NCBI GenBank assembly: GCA_037783545.1
Contig: JBBELK010001198.1
Span: 124,001-188,000, forward strand
Length of the DNA: 64,000 bases
Direction of reading: 5' to 3'
Origin: Henricia sp. BOLD:AAB3569
Taxonomy: Eukaryota; Echinodermata; Asteroidea; Spinulosida; Echinasteridae
Both the position numbers and the translations under genes were made by a program. The notes beneath the pieces are model-generated. The model did no database searches. It was not told the DNA's origin and saw nothing but the letters and a program-made list of their open reading frames with translations. Shown piece by piece: positions 39,233 to 50,059 of this stretch; the stretch's first letter is position 1; every line of letters begins with the position of its first letter.

Positions 39233-39467
39233 GTGGCTGTCTGTACACACCTCTTTGGGGTACTCCTGAGTTGTGCGCATGCTCAGTCATTCGGCAAATT
39301 TGGAGGTCGAAAAATGTTCCGACGAACTTCAAATTTTGCATGCCCTAAACTCTCTATATTGCGCACTTGTCATAAAAAATTGACAGACTTTCGCCGGGAA
39401 ATGGCAGAGAAATTTCAAAGTTTAGAACAAACTGGGTTGAGGCTTCCTGACTGCTCTCGCGCAAACC
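39233..39467 (+). repeat. Shortened 235-bp monomer 5
   Basis: Same 62-bp deletion (junction about 39294) with GAACAAAC after it. Unlike the other short copies, the monomer that follows has CACCTCTTT rather than CACCGCTTT. Confidence 0.9.
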
Positions 39468-39764
39468 GTGGCTGTCTGTACACACCTCTTTGGGGTACTC
39501 CTGAGTTGTGCGCATGCTCAGTTATTCGGACTGTTGTTAACGCACCGCAGTTTGGCTCGGCAATTTGGTCAAAGTGTGGTCCAAACGTCGGCAAATTTGG
39601 AGGTCGAAAAATGTTCCGACGAACTTCAAATTTTGCATGCCCTAAACTCTCTATATTGCGCACTTGTCATACAAAATTGACAGACTTTCGCCGGGAAATG
39701 GCAGAGAAATTTCAAAGTTTAGAAAAAACTGGGTTGAGGCTTCCTGACTGCTCTCACGCAAACC

Positions 39765-39999
39765 GTGGCTGTCTGTACACACCTCTTTGGGGTACTCCTG
39801 AGTTGTGCGCATGCTCAGTCATTCGGCAAATTTGGAGGTCGAAAAATGTTCCGACGAACTTCAAATTTTGCATGCCCTAAACTCTCTATATTGCGCACTT
39901 GTCATAAAAAATTGACAGACTTTCGCCGGGAAATGGCAGAGAAATTTCAAAGTTTAGAACAAACTGGGTTGAGGCTTCCTGACTGCTCTCGCGCAAACC
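39765..39999 (+). repeat. Shortened 235-bp monomer 6
   Basis: Same junction (about 39826), only 532 bp after the preceding short copy, so one full monomer (with GTTATTCGG and GACTGTTGTT) lies between. This is the densest spacing in the window. Confidence 0.9.
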
Positions 40000-40593
40000 G
40001 TGGCTGTCTGTACACACCGCTTTGGGGTACTCCTGAGTTGTGCGCATGCTCAGTCATTCGGACTGTCGTTAACGCACCGCAGTTTGGCTCGGCAATTTGG
40101 TCAAAGTGTGGTCCAAACGTCGGCAAATTTGGAGATCGAAAAATGTTCCGACGAACTTCAAATTTTGCATGCCCTAAACTCTCTATATTGCGCACTTGTC
40201 ATAAAAAATTGACAGACTTTCGCCGGGAAATGGCAGAGAAATTTCAAAGTTTAGAAAAAACTGGGTTGAGGCTTCCTGACTGCTCTCGCGCAAACCGTGG
40301 CTGTCTGTACACACCTCTTTGGGGTACTCCTGAGTTGTGCGCATGCTCAGTCATTCGGACTGTCGTTAACGCACCGCAGTTTGGCTCGGCAATTTGGTCA
40401 AAGTGTGGTCCAAACGTCGGCAAATTTGGAGGTCGAAAAATTTTCCGACGAACTTCAAATTTTGCATGCCCTAAACTCTCTATATTGCGCACTTGTCATA
40501 AAAAATTGACAGACTTTCGCCGGGAAATGGCAGAGAAATTTCAAAGTTTAGAAAAAACTGGGTTGAGGCTTCCTGACTGCTCTCACGCAAACC

Positions 40594-43205
40594 GTGGCTG
40601 TCTGTACACACCTCTTTGGGGTACTCCTGAGTTGTGCGCATGCTCAGTCATTCGGACTGTCGTTAACGCACCGCAGTTTGGCTCGGCAATTTGGTCAAAG
40701 TGTGGTCCAAACGTCGGCAAATTTGGAGGTCGAAAAATGTCCGACGAACTTCAAATTTTGCATGCCCTAAACTCTCTATATTGCGCACTTGTCATAAAAA
40801 ATTGACAGACTTTCGCCGGGAAATGGCAGAGAAATTTCAAAGTTTAGAAAAAACTGGGTTGAGGCTTCCTGACTGCTCTCACGCAAACCGTGGCTGTCTG
40901 TACACACCTCTTTGGGGTACTCCTGAGTTGTGCGCATGCTCAGTCATTCGGACTGTCGTTAACGCACCGCAGTTTGGCTCGGCAATTTGGTCAAAGTGTG
41001 GTCCAAACGTCGGCAAATTTGGAGGTCGAAAAATGTTCCGACGAACTTCAAATTTTGCATGCCGTAAACTCTCTATATTGCGCACTTGTCATAAAAAATT
41101 GACAGACTTTCGCCGGGAAATGGCAGAGAAATTTCAAAGTTTAGAAAAAACTGGGTTGAGGCTTCCTGACTGCTCTCACGCAAACCGTGGCTGTCTGTAC
41201 ACACCTCTTTGGGGTACTCCTGAGTTGTGCGCATGCTCAGTCATTCGGACTGTCGTTAACGCACCGCAGTTTGGCTCGGCAATTTGGTCAAAGTGTGGTC
41301 CAAACGTCGGCAAATTTGGAGGTGGAAAAATGTTCCGACGTACTTCAAATTTTGCATGCCCTAAACTCTCTATATTGCGCACTTGTCATAAAAAATTGAC
41401 AGACTTTCGCCGGGAAATGGCAGAGAAATTTCAAAGTTTAGAAAAAACTGGGTTGAGGCTTCCTGACTGCTCTCACGCAAACCGTGGCTGTCTGTACACA
41501 CCTCTTTGGGGTACTCCTGAGTTGTGCGCATGCTCAGTCATTCGGACTGTTGTTAACGCACCGCAGTTTGGCTCGGCAATTTGGTCAAAGTGTGGTCCAA
41601 ACGTCGGCAAATTTGGAGGTCGAAAAATGTTCCGACGAACTTCAAATTTTGCATGCCCTAAACTCTCTATATTGCGCACTTGTCATACAAAATTGACAGA
41701 CTTTCGCCGGGAAATGGCAGAGAAATTTCAAAGTTTAGAAAAAAACTGGGTTGAGGCTTCCTGACTGCTCTCACGCAAACCGTGGCTGTCTGTACACACC
41801 TCTTTGGGGTACTCCTGAGTTGTGCGCATGCTCAGTCATTCGGCAAATTTGGAGGTCGAAAAATGTTCCGACGAACTTCAAATTTTGCATGCCCTAAACT
41901 CTCTATATTGCGCACTTGTCATAAAAAATTGACAGACTTTCGCCGGGAAATGGCAGAGAAATTTCAAAGTTTAGAACAAACTGGGTTGAGGCTTCCTGAC
42001 TGCTCTCGCGCAAACCGTGGCTGTCTGTACACACCGCTTTGGGGTACTCCTGAGTTGTGCGCATGCTCAGTCATTCGGACTGTCGTTAACGCACCGCAGT
42101 TTGGCTCGGCAATTTGGTCAAAGTGTGGTCCAAACGTCGGCAAATTTGGAGGTCGAAAAATGTTCCGACGAACTTCAAATTTTGCATGCCCTAAACTCTC
42201 TATATTGCGCACTTGTCATAAAAAATTTACAGACTTTCGCCGGGAAATGGCAGAGAAATTTCAAAGTTTAGAAAAAACTGGGTTGAGGCTTCCTGACTGC
42301 TCTCACGCAAACCGTGGCTGTCTGTACACACCTCTTTGGGGTACTCCTGAGTTGTGCGCATGCTCAGTCATTCGGACTGTCGTTAACGCACCGCAGTTTG
42401 GCTCGGCAATTTGGTCAAAGTGTGGTCCAAACGTCGGCAAATTTGGAGATCGAAAAATGTTCCGACGAACTTCAAATTTTGCATGCCCTAAACTCTCTAT
42501 ATTGCGCACTTGTCATAAAAAATTGACAGACTTTCGCCGGGAAATGGCAGAGAAATTTCAAAGTTTAGAAAAAACTGGGTTGAGGCTTCCTGACTGCTCT
42601 CACGCAAACCGTGGCTGTCTGTACACACCTCTTTGGGGTACTCCTGAGTTGTGCGCATGCTCAGTCATTCGGACTGTCGTTAACGCACCGCAGTTTGGCT
42701 CGGCAATTTGGTCAAAGTGTGGTCCAAACGTCGGCAAATTTGGAGGTCGAAAAATGTTCCGACGAACTTCAAATTTTGCATGCCCTAAACTCCCTATATT
42801 GCGCACTTGTCATAAAAAATTGACAGACTTTCGCCGGGAAATGGCAGAGAAATTTCAAAGTTTAGAAAAAAACTGGGTTGAGGCTTCCTGACTGCTCTCG
42901 CGCAAACCGTGGCTGTCTGTACACACCTCTTTGGGGTACTCCTGAGTTGTGCGCATGCTCAGTCATTCGGACTGTCGTTAACGCACCGCAGTTTGGCTCG
43001 GCAATTTGGTCAAAGTGTGGTCCAAACGTCGGCAAATTTGGAGGTCGAAAAATGTTCCGACGAACTTCAAATTTTGCATGCCCTAAACTCTCTATATTGC
43101 GCACTTGTCATAAAAAATTGACAGACTTTCGCCGGGAAATGGCAGAGAAATTTCAAAGTTTAGAAAAAACTGGGTTGAGGCTTCCTGACTGCTCTCACGC
43201 AAACC
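40594..43205 (+). repeat. Nine-monomer block, copy A of a 3.44-kb spaced pair
   Basis: Markers in order: ATGTCCGAC (about 40740), GCCGTAAAC (41061), CCGACGTACT (about 41340), GACTGTTGTT with CATACAAAA, short monomer, CACCGCTTT, GGAGATCG (about 42448), CTCCCTATA (about 42791), CTCGCGC. The same series recurs 3439-3441 bp downstream. Private features of this copy are AGGTGGAAAA, AATTTACAG, and two 298-bp monomers. Confidence 0.75.
41782..42016 (+). repeat. Shortened 235-bp monomer 7
   Basis: Same junction (about 41843). The monomer before it is 298 bp long with an extra A in the GAAAAAAC run. GAACAAAC and CACCGCTTT follow. Confidence 0.9.
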
Positions 43206-44034
43206 GTGGCTGTCTGTACACACCTCTTTGGGGTACTCCTGAGTTGTGCGCATGCTCAGTCATTCGGACTGTTGTTAACGCACCGCAGTTTGGCTCGGCA
43301 ATTTGGTCAAAGTGTGGTCCAAACGTCGGCAAATTTGGAGGTCGAAAAATGTTCCGACGAACTTCAAATTTTGCATGCCCTAAACTCTCTATATTGCGCA
43401 CTTGTCATACAAAATTGACAGACTTTCGCCGGGAAATGGCAGAGAAATTTCAAAGTTTAGAAAAAACTGGGTTGAGGCTTCCTGACTGCTCTCACGCAAA
43501 CCGTGGCTGTCTGTACACACCTCTTTGGGGTACTCCTGAGTTGTGCGCATGCTTAGTCATTCGGCAAATTTGGAGGTCGAAAAATGTTCCGACGAACTTC
43601 AAATTTTGCATGCCCTAAACTCTCTATATTGCGCACTTGTCATAAAAAATTGACAGACTTTCGCCGGGAAATGGCAGAGAAATTTCAAAGTTTAGAACAA
43701 ACTGGGTTGAGGCTTCCTGACTGCTCTCGCGCAAACCGTGGCTGTCTGTACACACCGCTTTGGGGTACTCCTGAGTTGTGCGCATGCTCAGTCATTCGGA
43801 CTGTCGTTAACGCACCGCAGTTTGGCTCGGCAATTTGGTCAAAGTGTGGTCCAAACGTCGGCAAATTTGGAGGTCGAAAAATGTTCCGACGAACTTCAAA
43901 TTTTGCATGCCCTAAACTCTCTATATTGTGCACTTGTCATAAAAAATTGACAGACTTTCGCCGGGAAATGGCAGAGAAATTTCAAAGTTTAGAAAAAACT
44001 GGGTTGAGGCTTCCTGACTGCTCTCACGCAAACC
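43206..44034 (+). repeat. 829-bp three-monomer module (full, short, full)
   Basis: GACTGTTGTT/CATACAAAA monomer, then a short monomer, then a CACCGCTTT monomer. This is the same 829-bp module that repeats at 32355-33183 and 34902-35730. Here it separates the two copies of the 3.44-kb spaced block. Confidence 0.72.
43503..43737 (+). repeat. Shortened 235-bp monomer 8
   Basis: Same junction (about 43564) with a private GCTTAGTC just before it. GAACAAAC and CACCGCTTT follow. Confidence 0.9.
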
Positions 44035-45221
44035 GTGGCTGTCTGTACACACCTCTTTGGGGTACTCCTGAGTTGTGCGCATGCTCAGTCATTCGGACTG
44101 TCGTTAACGCACCGCAGTTTGGCTCGGCAATTTGGTCAAAGTGTGGTCCAAACGTCGGCAAATTTGGAGGTCGAAAAATGTCCGACGAACTTCAAATTTT
44201 GCATGCCCTAAACTCTCTATATTGCGCACTTGTCATAAAAAATTGACAGACTTTCGCCGGGAAATGGCAGAGAAATTTCAAAGTTTAGAAAAAACTGGGT
44301 TGAGGCTTCCTGACTGCTCTCACGCAAACCGTGGCTGTCTGTACACACCTCTTTGGGGTACTCCTGAGTTGTGCGCATGCTCAGTCATTCGCACTGTCGT
44401 TAACGCACCGCAGTTTGGCTCGGCCATATGGTCAAAGTGTGGTCCAAACGTCGGCAAATTTGGAGGTCGAAAAATGTTCCGACGAACTTCAAATTTTGCA
44501 TGCCGTAAACTCTCTATATTGCGCACTTGTCATAAAAAATTGACAGACTTTCGCCGGGAAATGGCAGAGAAATTTCAAAGTTTAGAAAAAACTGGGTTGA
44601 GGCTTCCTGACTGCTCTCACGCAAACCGTGGCTGTCTGTACACACCTCTTTGGGGTACTCCTGAGTTGTGCGCATGCTCAGTCATTCGGACTGTCGTTAA
44701 CGCACCGCAGTTTGGCTCGGCAATTTGGTCAAAGTGTGGTCCAAACGTCGGCAAATTTGGAGGTCGAAAAATGTTCCGACGTACTTCAAATTTTGCATGC
44801 CCTAAACTCTCTATATTGCGCACTTGTCATAAAAAATTGACAGACTTTCGCCGGGAAATGGCAGAGAAATTTCAAAGTTTAGAAAAAACTGGGTTGAGGC
44901 TTCCTGACTGCTCTCACGCAAACCGTGGCTGTCTGTACACACCTCTTTGGGGTACTCCTGAGTTGTGCGCATGCTCAGTCATTCGGACTGTTGTTAACGC
45001 ACCGCAGTTTGGCTCGGCAATTTGGTCAAAGTGTGGTCCAAACGTCGGCAAATTTGGAGGTCGAAAAATGTTCCGACGAACTTCAAATTTTGCATGCCCT
45101 AAACTCTCTATATTGCGCACTTGTCATACAAAATTGACAGACTTTCGCCGGGAAATGGCAGAGAAATTTCAAAGTTTAGAAAAAACTGGGTTGAGGCTTC
45201 CTGACTGCTCTCACGCAAACC

Positions 45222-45456
45222 GTGGCTGTCTGTACACACCTCTTTGGGGTACTCCTGAGTTGTGCGCATGCTCAGTCATTCGGCAAATTTGGAGGTCGAA
45301 AAATGTTCCGACGAACTTCAAATTTTGCATGCCCTAAACTCTCTATATTGCGCACTTGTCATAAAAAATTGACAGACTTTCGCCGGGAAATGGCAGAGAA
45401 ATTTCAAAGTTTAGAACAAACTGGGTTGAGGCTTCCTGACTGCTCTCGCGCAAACC
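45222..45456 (+). repeat. Shortened 235-bp monomer 9
   Basis: Same junction (about 45283). It begins the first of two 1423-bp units, with GAACAAAC and CACCGCTTT after it. Confidence 0.9.
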
Positions 45457-46644
45457 GTGGCTGTCTGTACACACCGCTTTGGGGTACTCCTGAGTTGTGC
45501 GCATGCTCAGTCATTCGGACTGTCGTTAACGCACCGCAGTTTGGCTCGGCAATTTGGTCAAAGTGTGGTCCAAACGTCGGCAAATTTGGAGGTCGAAAAA
45601 TGTTCCGACGAACTTCAAATTTTGCATGCCCTAAACTCTCTATATTGCGCACTTGTCATAAAAAATTGACAGACTTTCGCCGGGAAATGGCAGAGAAATT
45701 TCAAAGTTTAGAAAAAACTGGGTTGAGGCTTCCTGACTGCTCTCACGCAAACCGTGGCTGTCTGTACACACCTCTTTGGGGTACTCCTGAGTTGTGCGCA
45801 TGCTCAGTCATTCGGACTGTCGTTAACGCACCGCAGTTTGGCTCGGCAATTTGGTCAAAGTGTGGTCCAAACGTCGGCAAATTTGGAGATCGAAAAATGT
45901 TCCGACGAACTTCAAATTTTGCATGCCCTAAACTCTCTATATTGCGCACTTGTCATAAAAAATTGACAGACTTTCGCCGGGAAATGGCAGAGAAATTTCA
46001 AAGTTTAGAAAAAACTGGGTTGAGGCTTCCTGACTGCTCTCACGCAAACCGTGGCTGTCTGTACACACCTCTTTGGGGTACTCCTGAGTTGTGCGCATGC
46101 TCAGTCATCCGGACTGTCGTTAACGCACCGCAGTTTGGCTCGGCAATTTGGTCAAAGTGTGGTCCAAACGTCGGCAAATTTGGAGGTCGAAAAATGTTCC
46201 GACGAACTTCAAATTTTGCATGCCCTAAACTCCCTATATTGCGCACTTGTCATAAAAAATTGACAGACTTTCGCCGGGAAATGGCAGAGAAATTTCAAAG
46301 TTTAGAAAAAACTGGGTTGAGGCTTCCTGACTGCTCTCGCGCAAACCGTGGCTGTCTGTACACACCTCTTTGGGGTACTCCTGAGTTGTGCGCATGCTCA
46401 GTCATTCGGACTGTCGTTAACGCACCGCAGTTTGGCTCGGCAATTTGGTCAAAGTGTGGTCCAAACGTCGGCAAATTTGGAGGTCGAAAAATGTTCCGAC
46501 GAACTTCAAATTTTGCATGCCCTAAACTCTCTATATTGCGCACTTGTCATAAAAAATTGACAGACTTTCGCCGGGAAATGGCAGAGAAATTTCAAAGTTT
46601 AGAAAAAACTGGGTTGAGGCTTCCTGACTGCTCTCACGCAAACC
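45222..46644 (+). repeat. 1423-bp five-monomer HOR, copy 1
   Basis: One short and four full monomers in the order short/GAACAAAC, CACCGCTTT, GGAGATCG, CTCCCTATA, CTCGCGC. All markers recur at +1423 in the next unit. It overlaps the 3' part of the nine-monomer block because HOR families are nested here. Confidence 0.8.
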
Positions 46645-46879
46645 GTGGCTGTCTGTACACACCTCTTTGGGGTACTCCTGAGTTGTGCGCATGCTCAGTC
46701 ATTCGGCAAATTTGGAGGTCGAAAAATGTTCCGACGAACTTCAAATTTTGCATGCCCTAAACTCTCTATATTGCGCACTTGTCATAAAAAATTGACAGAC
46801 TTTCGCCGGGAAATGGCAGAGAAATTTCAAAGTTTAGAACAAACTGGGTTGAGGCTTCCTGACTGCTCTCGCGCAAACC
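46645..46879 (+). repeat. Shortened 235-bp monomer 10 (last)
   Basis: Same junction (about 46706). No further short copy occurs in the remaining 17 kb. Confidence 0.9.
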
Positions 46880-48067
46880 GTGGCTGTCTGTACACACCGC
46901 TTTGGGGTACTCCTGAGTTGTGCGCATGCTCAGTCATTCGGACTGTCGTTAACGCACCGCAGTTTGGCTCGGCAATTTGGTCAAAGTGTGGTCCAAACGT
47001 CGGCAAATTTGGAGGTCGAAAAATGTTCCGACGAACTTCAAATTTTGCATGCCCTAAACTCTCTATATTGCGCACTTGTCATAAAAAATTGACAGACTTT
47101 CGCCGGGAAATGGCAGAGAAATTTCAAAGTTTAGAAAAAACTGGGTTGAGGCTTCCTGACTGCTCTCACGCAAACCGTGGCTGTCTGTACACACCTCTTT
47201 GGGGTACTCCTGAGTTGTGCGCATGCTCAGTCATTCGGACTGTCGTTAACGCACCGCAGTTTGGCTCGGCAATTTGGTCAAAGTGTGGTCCAAACGTCGG
47301 CAAATTTGGAGATCGAAAAATGTTCCGACGAACTTCAAATTTTGCATGCCCTAAACTCTCTATATTGCGCACTTGTCATAAAAAATTGACAGACTTTCGC
47401 CGGGAAATGGCAGAGAAATTTCAAAGTTTAGAAAAAACTGGGTTGAGGCTTCCTGACTGCTCTCACGCAAACCGTGGCTGTCTGTACACACCTCTTTGGG
47501 GTACTCCTGAGTTGTGCGCATGCTCAGTCATTCGGACTGTCGTTAACGCACCGCAGTTTGGCTCGGCAATTTGGTCAAAGTGTGGTCCAAACGTCGGCAA
47601 ATTTGGAGGTCGAAAAATGTTCCGACGAACTTCAAATTTTGCATGCCCTAAACTCCCTATATTGCGCACTTGTCATAAAAAATTGACAGACTTTCGCCGG
47701 GAAATGGCAGAGAAATTTCAAAGTTTAGAAAAAACTGGGTTGAGGCTTCCTGACTGCTCTCGCGCAAACCGTGGCTGTCTGTACACACCTCTTTGGGGTA
47801 CTCCTGAGTTGTGCGCATGCTCAGTCATTCGGACTGTCGTTAACGCACCGCAGTTTGGCTCGGCAATTTGGTCAAAGTGTGGTCCAAACGTCGGCAAATT
47901 TGGAGGTCGAAAAATGTTCCGACGAACTTCAAATTTTGCATGCCCTAAACTCTCTATATTGCGCACTTGTCATAAAAAATTGACAGACTTTCGCCGGGAA
48001 ATGGCAGAGAAATTTCAAAGTTTAGAAAAAACTGGGTTGAGGCTTCCTGACTGCTCTCACGCAAACC
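46645..48067 (+). repeat. 1423-bp five-monomer HOR, copy 2
   Basis: Same order and spacing as copy 1: short junction 46706, CACCGCTTT about 46897, GGAGATCG about 47311, CTCCCTATA about 47654. Its short monomer is the only one preceded by a CTCGCGC monomer instead of a GACTGTTGTT/CATACAAAA monomer, as expected at the joint of a tandem duplication. Confidence 0.8.
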
Positions 48068-49346
48068 GTGGCTGTCTGTACACACCTCTTTGGGGTACTC
48101 CTGAGTTGTGCGCATGCTCAGTCATTCGGACTGTCGTTAACGCACCGCAGTTTGGCTCGGCAATTTGGTCAAAGTGTGGTCCAAACGTCGGCAAATTTGG
48201 AGGTCGAAAAATGTTCCGACTAACTTCAAATTTTGCATGCCCTAAACTCTCTATATTGCGCACTTGTCATAAAAAATTGACAGACTTCGCCGGGAAATGG
48301 CAGAGAAATTTCAAAGTTTAGAAAAAACTGGGTTGAGGCTTCCTGACTGCTCTCGCACAAACCGTGGCTGTCTGTACACACCTCTTTGGGGTACTCCTGA
48401 GTTGTGCGCATGCTCAGTCATTCGGACTGTCGTTAACGCACCGCAGTTTGGCTCGGCAATTTGGTCAAAGTGTGGTCCAAACGTCGGCAAATTTGGAGGT
48501 CGAAAAATGTTCCGACGAACTTCAAATTTTGCATGCCCTAAACTCTCTATATTGCGCACTTGTCATAAAAAATTGACAGACTTTCGCCGGGAAATGGCAG
48601 AGAAATTTCAAAGTTTAGAAAAAACTGGGTTGAGGCTTCCTGACTGCTCTCGCGCAAACCGTGGCTGTCTGTACACACCTCTTTGGGGTACTCCTGAGTT
48701 GTGCGCATGCTCAGTCATTCGGACTGTCGTTAACGCACCGCAGTTTGGCTCGGCAATTTGGTCAAAGTGTGGTCCAAACGTCGGCAAATTTGGAGGTCGA
48801 AAAATTTTCCGACGAACTTCAAATTTTGCATGCCCTAAACTCTCTATATTGCGCACTTGTCATAAAAAATTGACAGACTTTCGCCGGGAAATGGCAGAGA
48901 AATTTCAAAGTTTAGAAAAAACTGGGTTGAGGCTTCCTGACTGCTCTCACGCAAACCGTGGCTGTCTGTACACACCTCTTTGGGGTACTCCTGAGTTGTG
49001 CGCATGCTCAGTCATTCGGACTGTCGTTAACGCACCGCAGTTTGGCTCGGCATTTTGGTCAAAGTGTGGTCCAAACGTCGGCAAATTTGGAGGTCGAAAA
49101 ATGTCCGACGAACTTCAAATTTTGCATGCCCTAAACTCTCTATATTGCGCACTTGTCATAAAAAATTGACAGACTTTCGCCGGGAAATGGCAGAGAAATT
49201 TCAAAGTTTAGAAAAAACTGGGTTGAGGCTTCCTGACTGCTCTCACGCAAACCGTGGCTGTCTGTACACACCTCTTTGGGGTACTCCTGAGTTGTGCGCA
49301 TGCTCAGTCATTCGGACTGTCGTTAACGCACCGCAGTTTGGCTCGG
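48068..49346 (+). repeat. Monomers left of the interruption
   Basis: Four full monomers and the first 93 bp of a fifth. They include a stray GACTTCGCC deletion (48286, otherwise confined to domain 1), CCGACTAACTTC, AAAATTTTCC at about 48805 and ATGTCCGAC at about 49101. The AAAATTTTCC then ATGTCCGAC pair is repeated just right of the interruption at about 50423 and 50721. Confidence 0.8.
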
Positions 49347-49368
49347 TCGTTAACGCACCGCAGTTTGG
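49320..49368 (+). repeat. 27-bp satellite segment, tandemly duplicated at the left junction
   Basis: The 27 bp from TCGTTAACG to GGCTCGG (49320-49346) begin again at 49347 and run for 22 bp, to TTTGG at 49368, before foreign sequence starts. No other monomer in the window shows this duplication. It may be a repair scar of the insertion event, or satellite carried at the edge of the inserted piece. Confidence 0.8.
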
Positions 49369-49580
49369 GGCGGTCGGGTTGGCGTACGGGTTCTTTCCTC
49401 GCTGGCCTGTGATGACCGCTTTCCAAAGGACTACCCTTGCACATAGGTAGTTTGGAGGAGTTTTTCGCGGAATCCCGTGATGTCCTGGAACGTTGCTCAA
49501 TGATGGAGTGACCAGTACGTACGTCACGGGGAACGCCGATGCAATTTTGGAACACGATTGGATCCGAGTCTGCGGTCTTG
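49369..49580. other. Unrecognised 212-bp part of the interruption
   Basis: Sequence unlike the satellite and without clear internal repeats. A reverse-strand frame runs through it, but it continues into satellite and across the non-coding minisatellite, so it gives no evidence of a gene. I do not recognise it. Confidence 0.6.
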
Positions 49581-49999
49581 ATTCTTCCAGACCTGGACTG
49601 GTGACGATTGTGGTTTTATGAGGATGTACCTGTGGTGCTTCTCGAAGGATATGACCTGACACTAGGACACGATCGACCAAGATTGGTGATGATTGTGATG
49701 GAGAATACTCGCCGGATAATGACCTGGATTGGCAACGACAACGAATGAGGAAATTTGGTGGATAAATGACCTGGACTGGCAACGACAACGAATGAGGAAA
49801 TTTGGCAATAACGGCGAACAATTGGTGGATAAATGACCTGGACTGGCAACGACTACGAATGAGGAAATTTGGCAATAACGGCGAACGCTTAGTGGATAAA
49901 TGACCTGGACTGGCAACGACTACGAATGAGGAAATTTGGCAATAACGGCGAACGCTTAGTGGATAAATGACCTGGACTAGCAACGACAACGGCTGAAGC
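49581..49999 (+). repeat. 67-bp minisatellite with decaying copies
   Basis: GATAAATGACCTGGACTGG starts at 49761, 49828, 49895 and 49962, each 67 bp apart. The 49828 and 49895 copies are identical over the whole unit, and the 49761 copy differs at about four sites. A 47-bp shortened copy starts at 49714. Two older copies of 66-67 bp can be traced at 49648 (GATATGACCTGACAC) and 49581 (GACCTGGACTGG followed by TTATGAGGA, like the AATGAGGA of the young copies). The last copy stops after about 30 bp. Divergence rises toward the left. Confidence 0.85.
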
Positions 50000-50037
50000 A
50001 CTGGTTCTATCGGTAACAACGTTGGACTGGTTAGCGT

Positions 50038-50059
50038 GTTTTATTCGGACGAATAAAAC
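50038..50059. repeat. Perfect palindrome, 10-bp arms
   Basis: GTTTTATTCG and CGAATAAAAC are exact reverse complements separated by GA. The palindrome lies 14 bp from the right edge of the interruption. It could form a hairpin in RNA. Palindromes overlapping a polyadenylation signal occur near the ends of some retroelement terminal repeats, but that is only a weak hint. Confidence 0.85.
50052..50057 (+). promoter_or_regulatory. Possible polyadenylation signal AATAAA
   Basis: AATAAA inside the right arm of the palindrome, followed 14 bases later by an AAAAA run at the edge of the interruption. The arrangement would suit the end of a polyadenylated transcript copied back into DNA. The A run is short and TTTAGAAAAA also occurs in the satellite itself, so this is tentative. 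Confidence 0.35.

Larger units (their letters stand above)
44035..46644 (+). repeat. Nine-monomer block, copy B of the 3.44-kb spaced pair
   Basis: It repeats the 40594 block marker for marker: ATGTCCGAC (44181), GCCGTAAAC (44502), CCGACGTACT (about 44781), GACTGTTGTT, short monomer, CACCGCTTT, GGAGATCG (about 45888), CTCCCTATA (about 46231), CTCGCGC. Private changes include ATTCGCACTG and GGCCATATGG near 44390-44430. A third, more altered run with GCCGTAAAC (51042) and GGAGATCG lies at 50.6-52.3 kb. Confidence 0.75.
1..49346 (+). repeat. Satellite array, left block (about 168 monomers of 297 bp)
   Basis: The same roughly 297-bp unit recurs head to tail with no spacer and no inversion. Landmarks such as GCGCATGCTCAGTC, GTTAACGCACCGCAG and TTTCGCCGGGAAATGG return every 297 bases. 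Most copies are 297 bp. Some are 296 (one base lost from ATGTTCCG or GACTTTCGCC), some 298 (one extra A in the GAAAAAAC run), and ten are 235 bp. The array is already in progress at base 1, so its true start lies outside the window. Dispersed repeats, genes and RNA genes are absent. High identity between copies and recurring variant blocks point to recent amplification by unequal exchange. Such long tandem arrays are typical of heterochromatin; the chromosomal position cannot be read here. Confidence 0.98.

Noticed and set aside
49243-50019. A 258-codon reverse-strand frame across the interruption
   Set aside because: It starts in the inserted segment, runs through a 67-bp minisatellite whose period is not a multiple of three, and ends in satellite. 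The translation is low-complexity and I recognise no domain.
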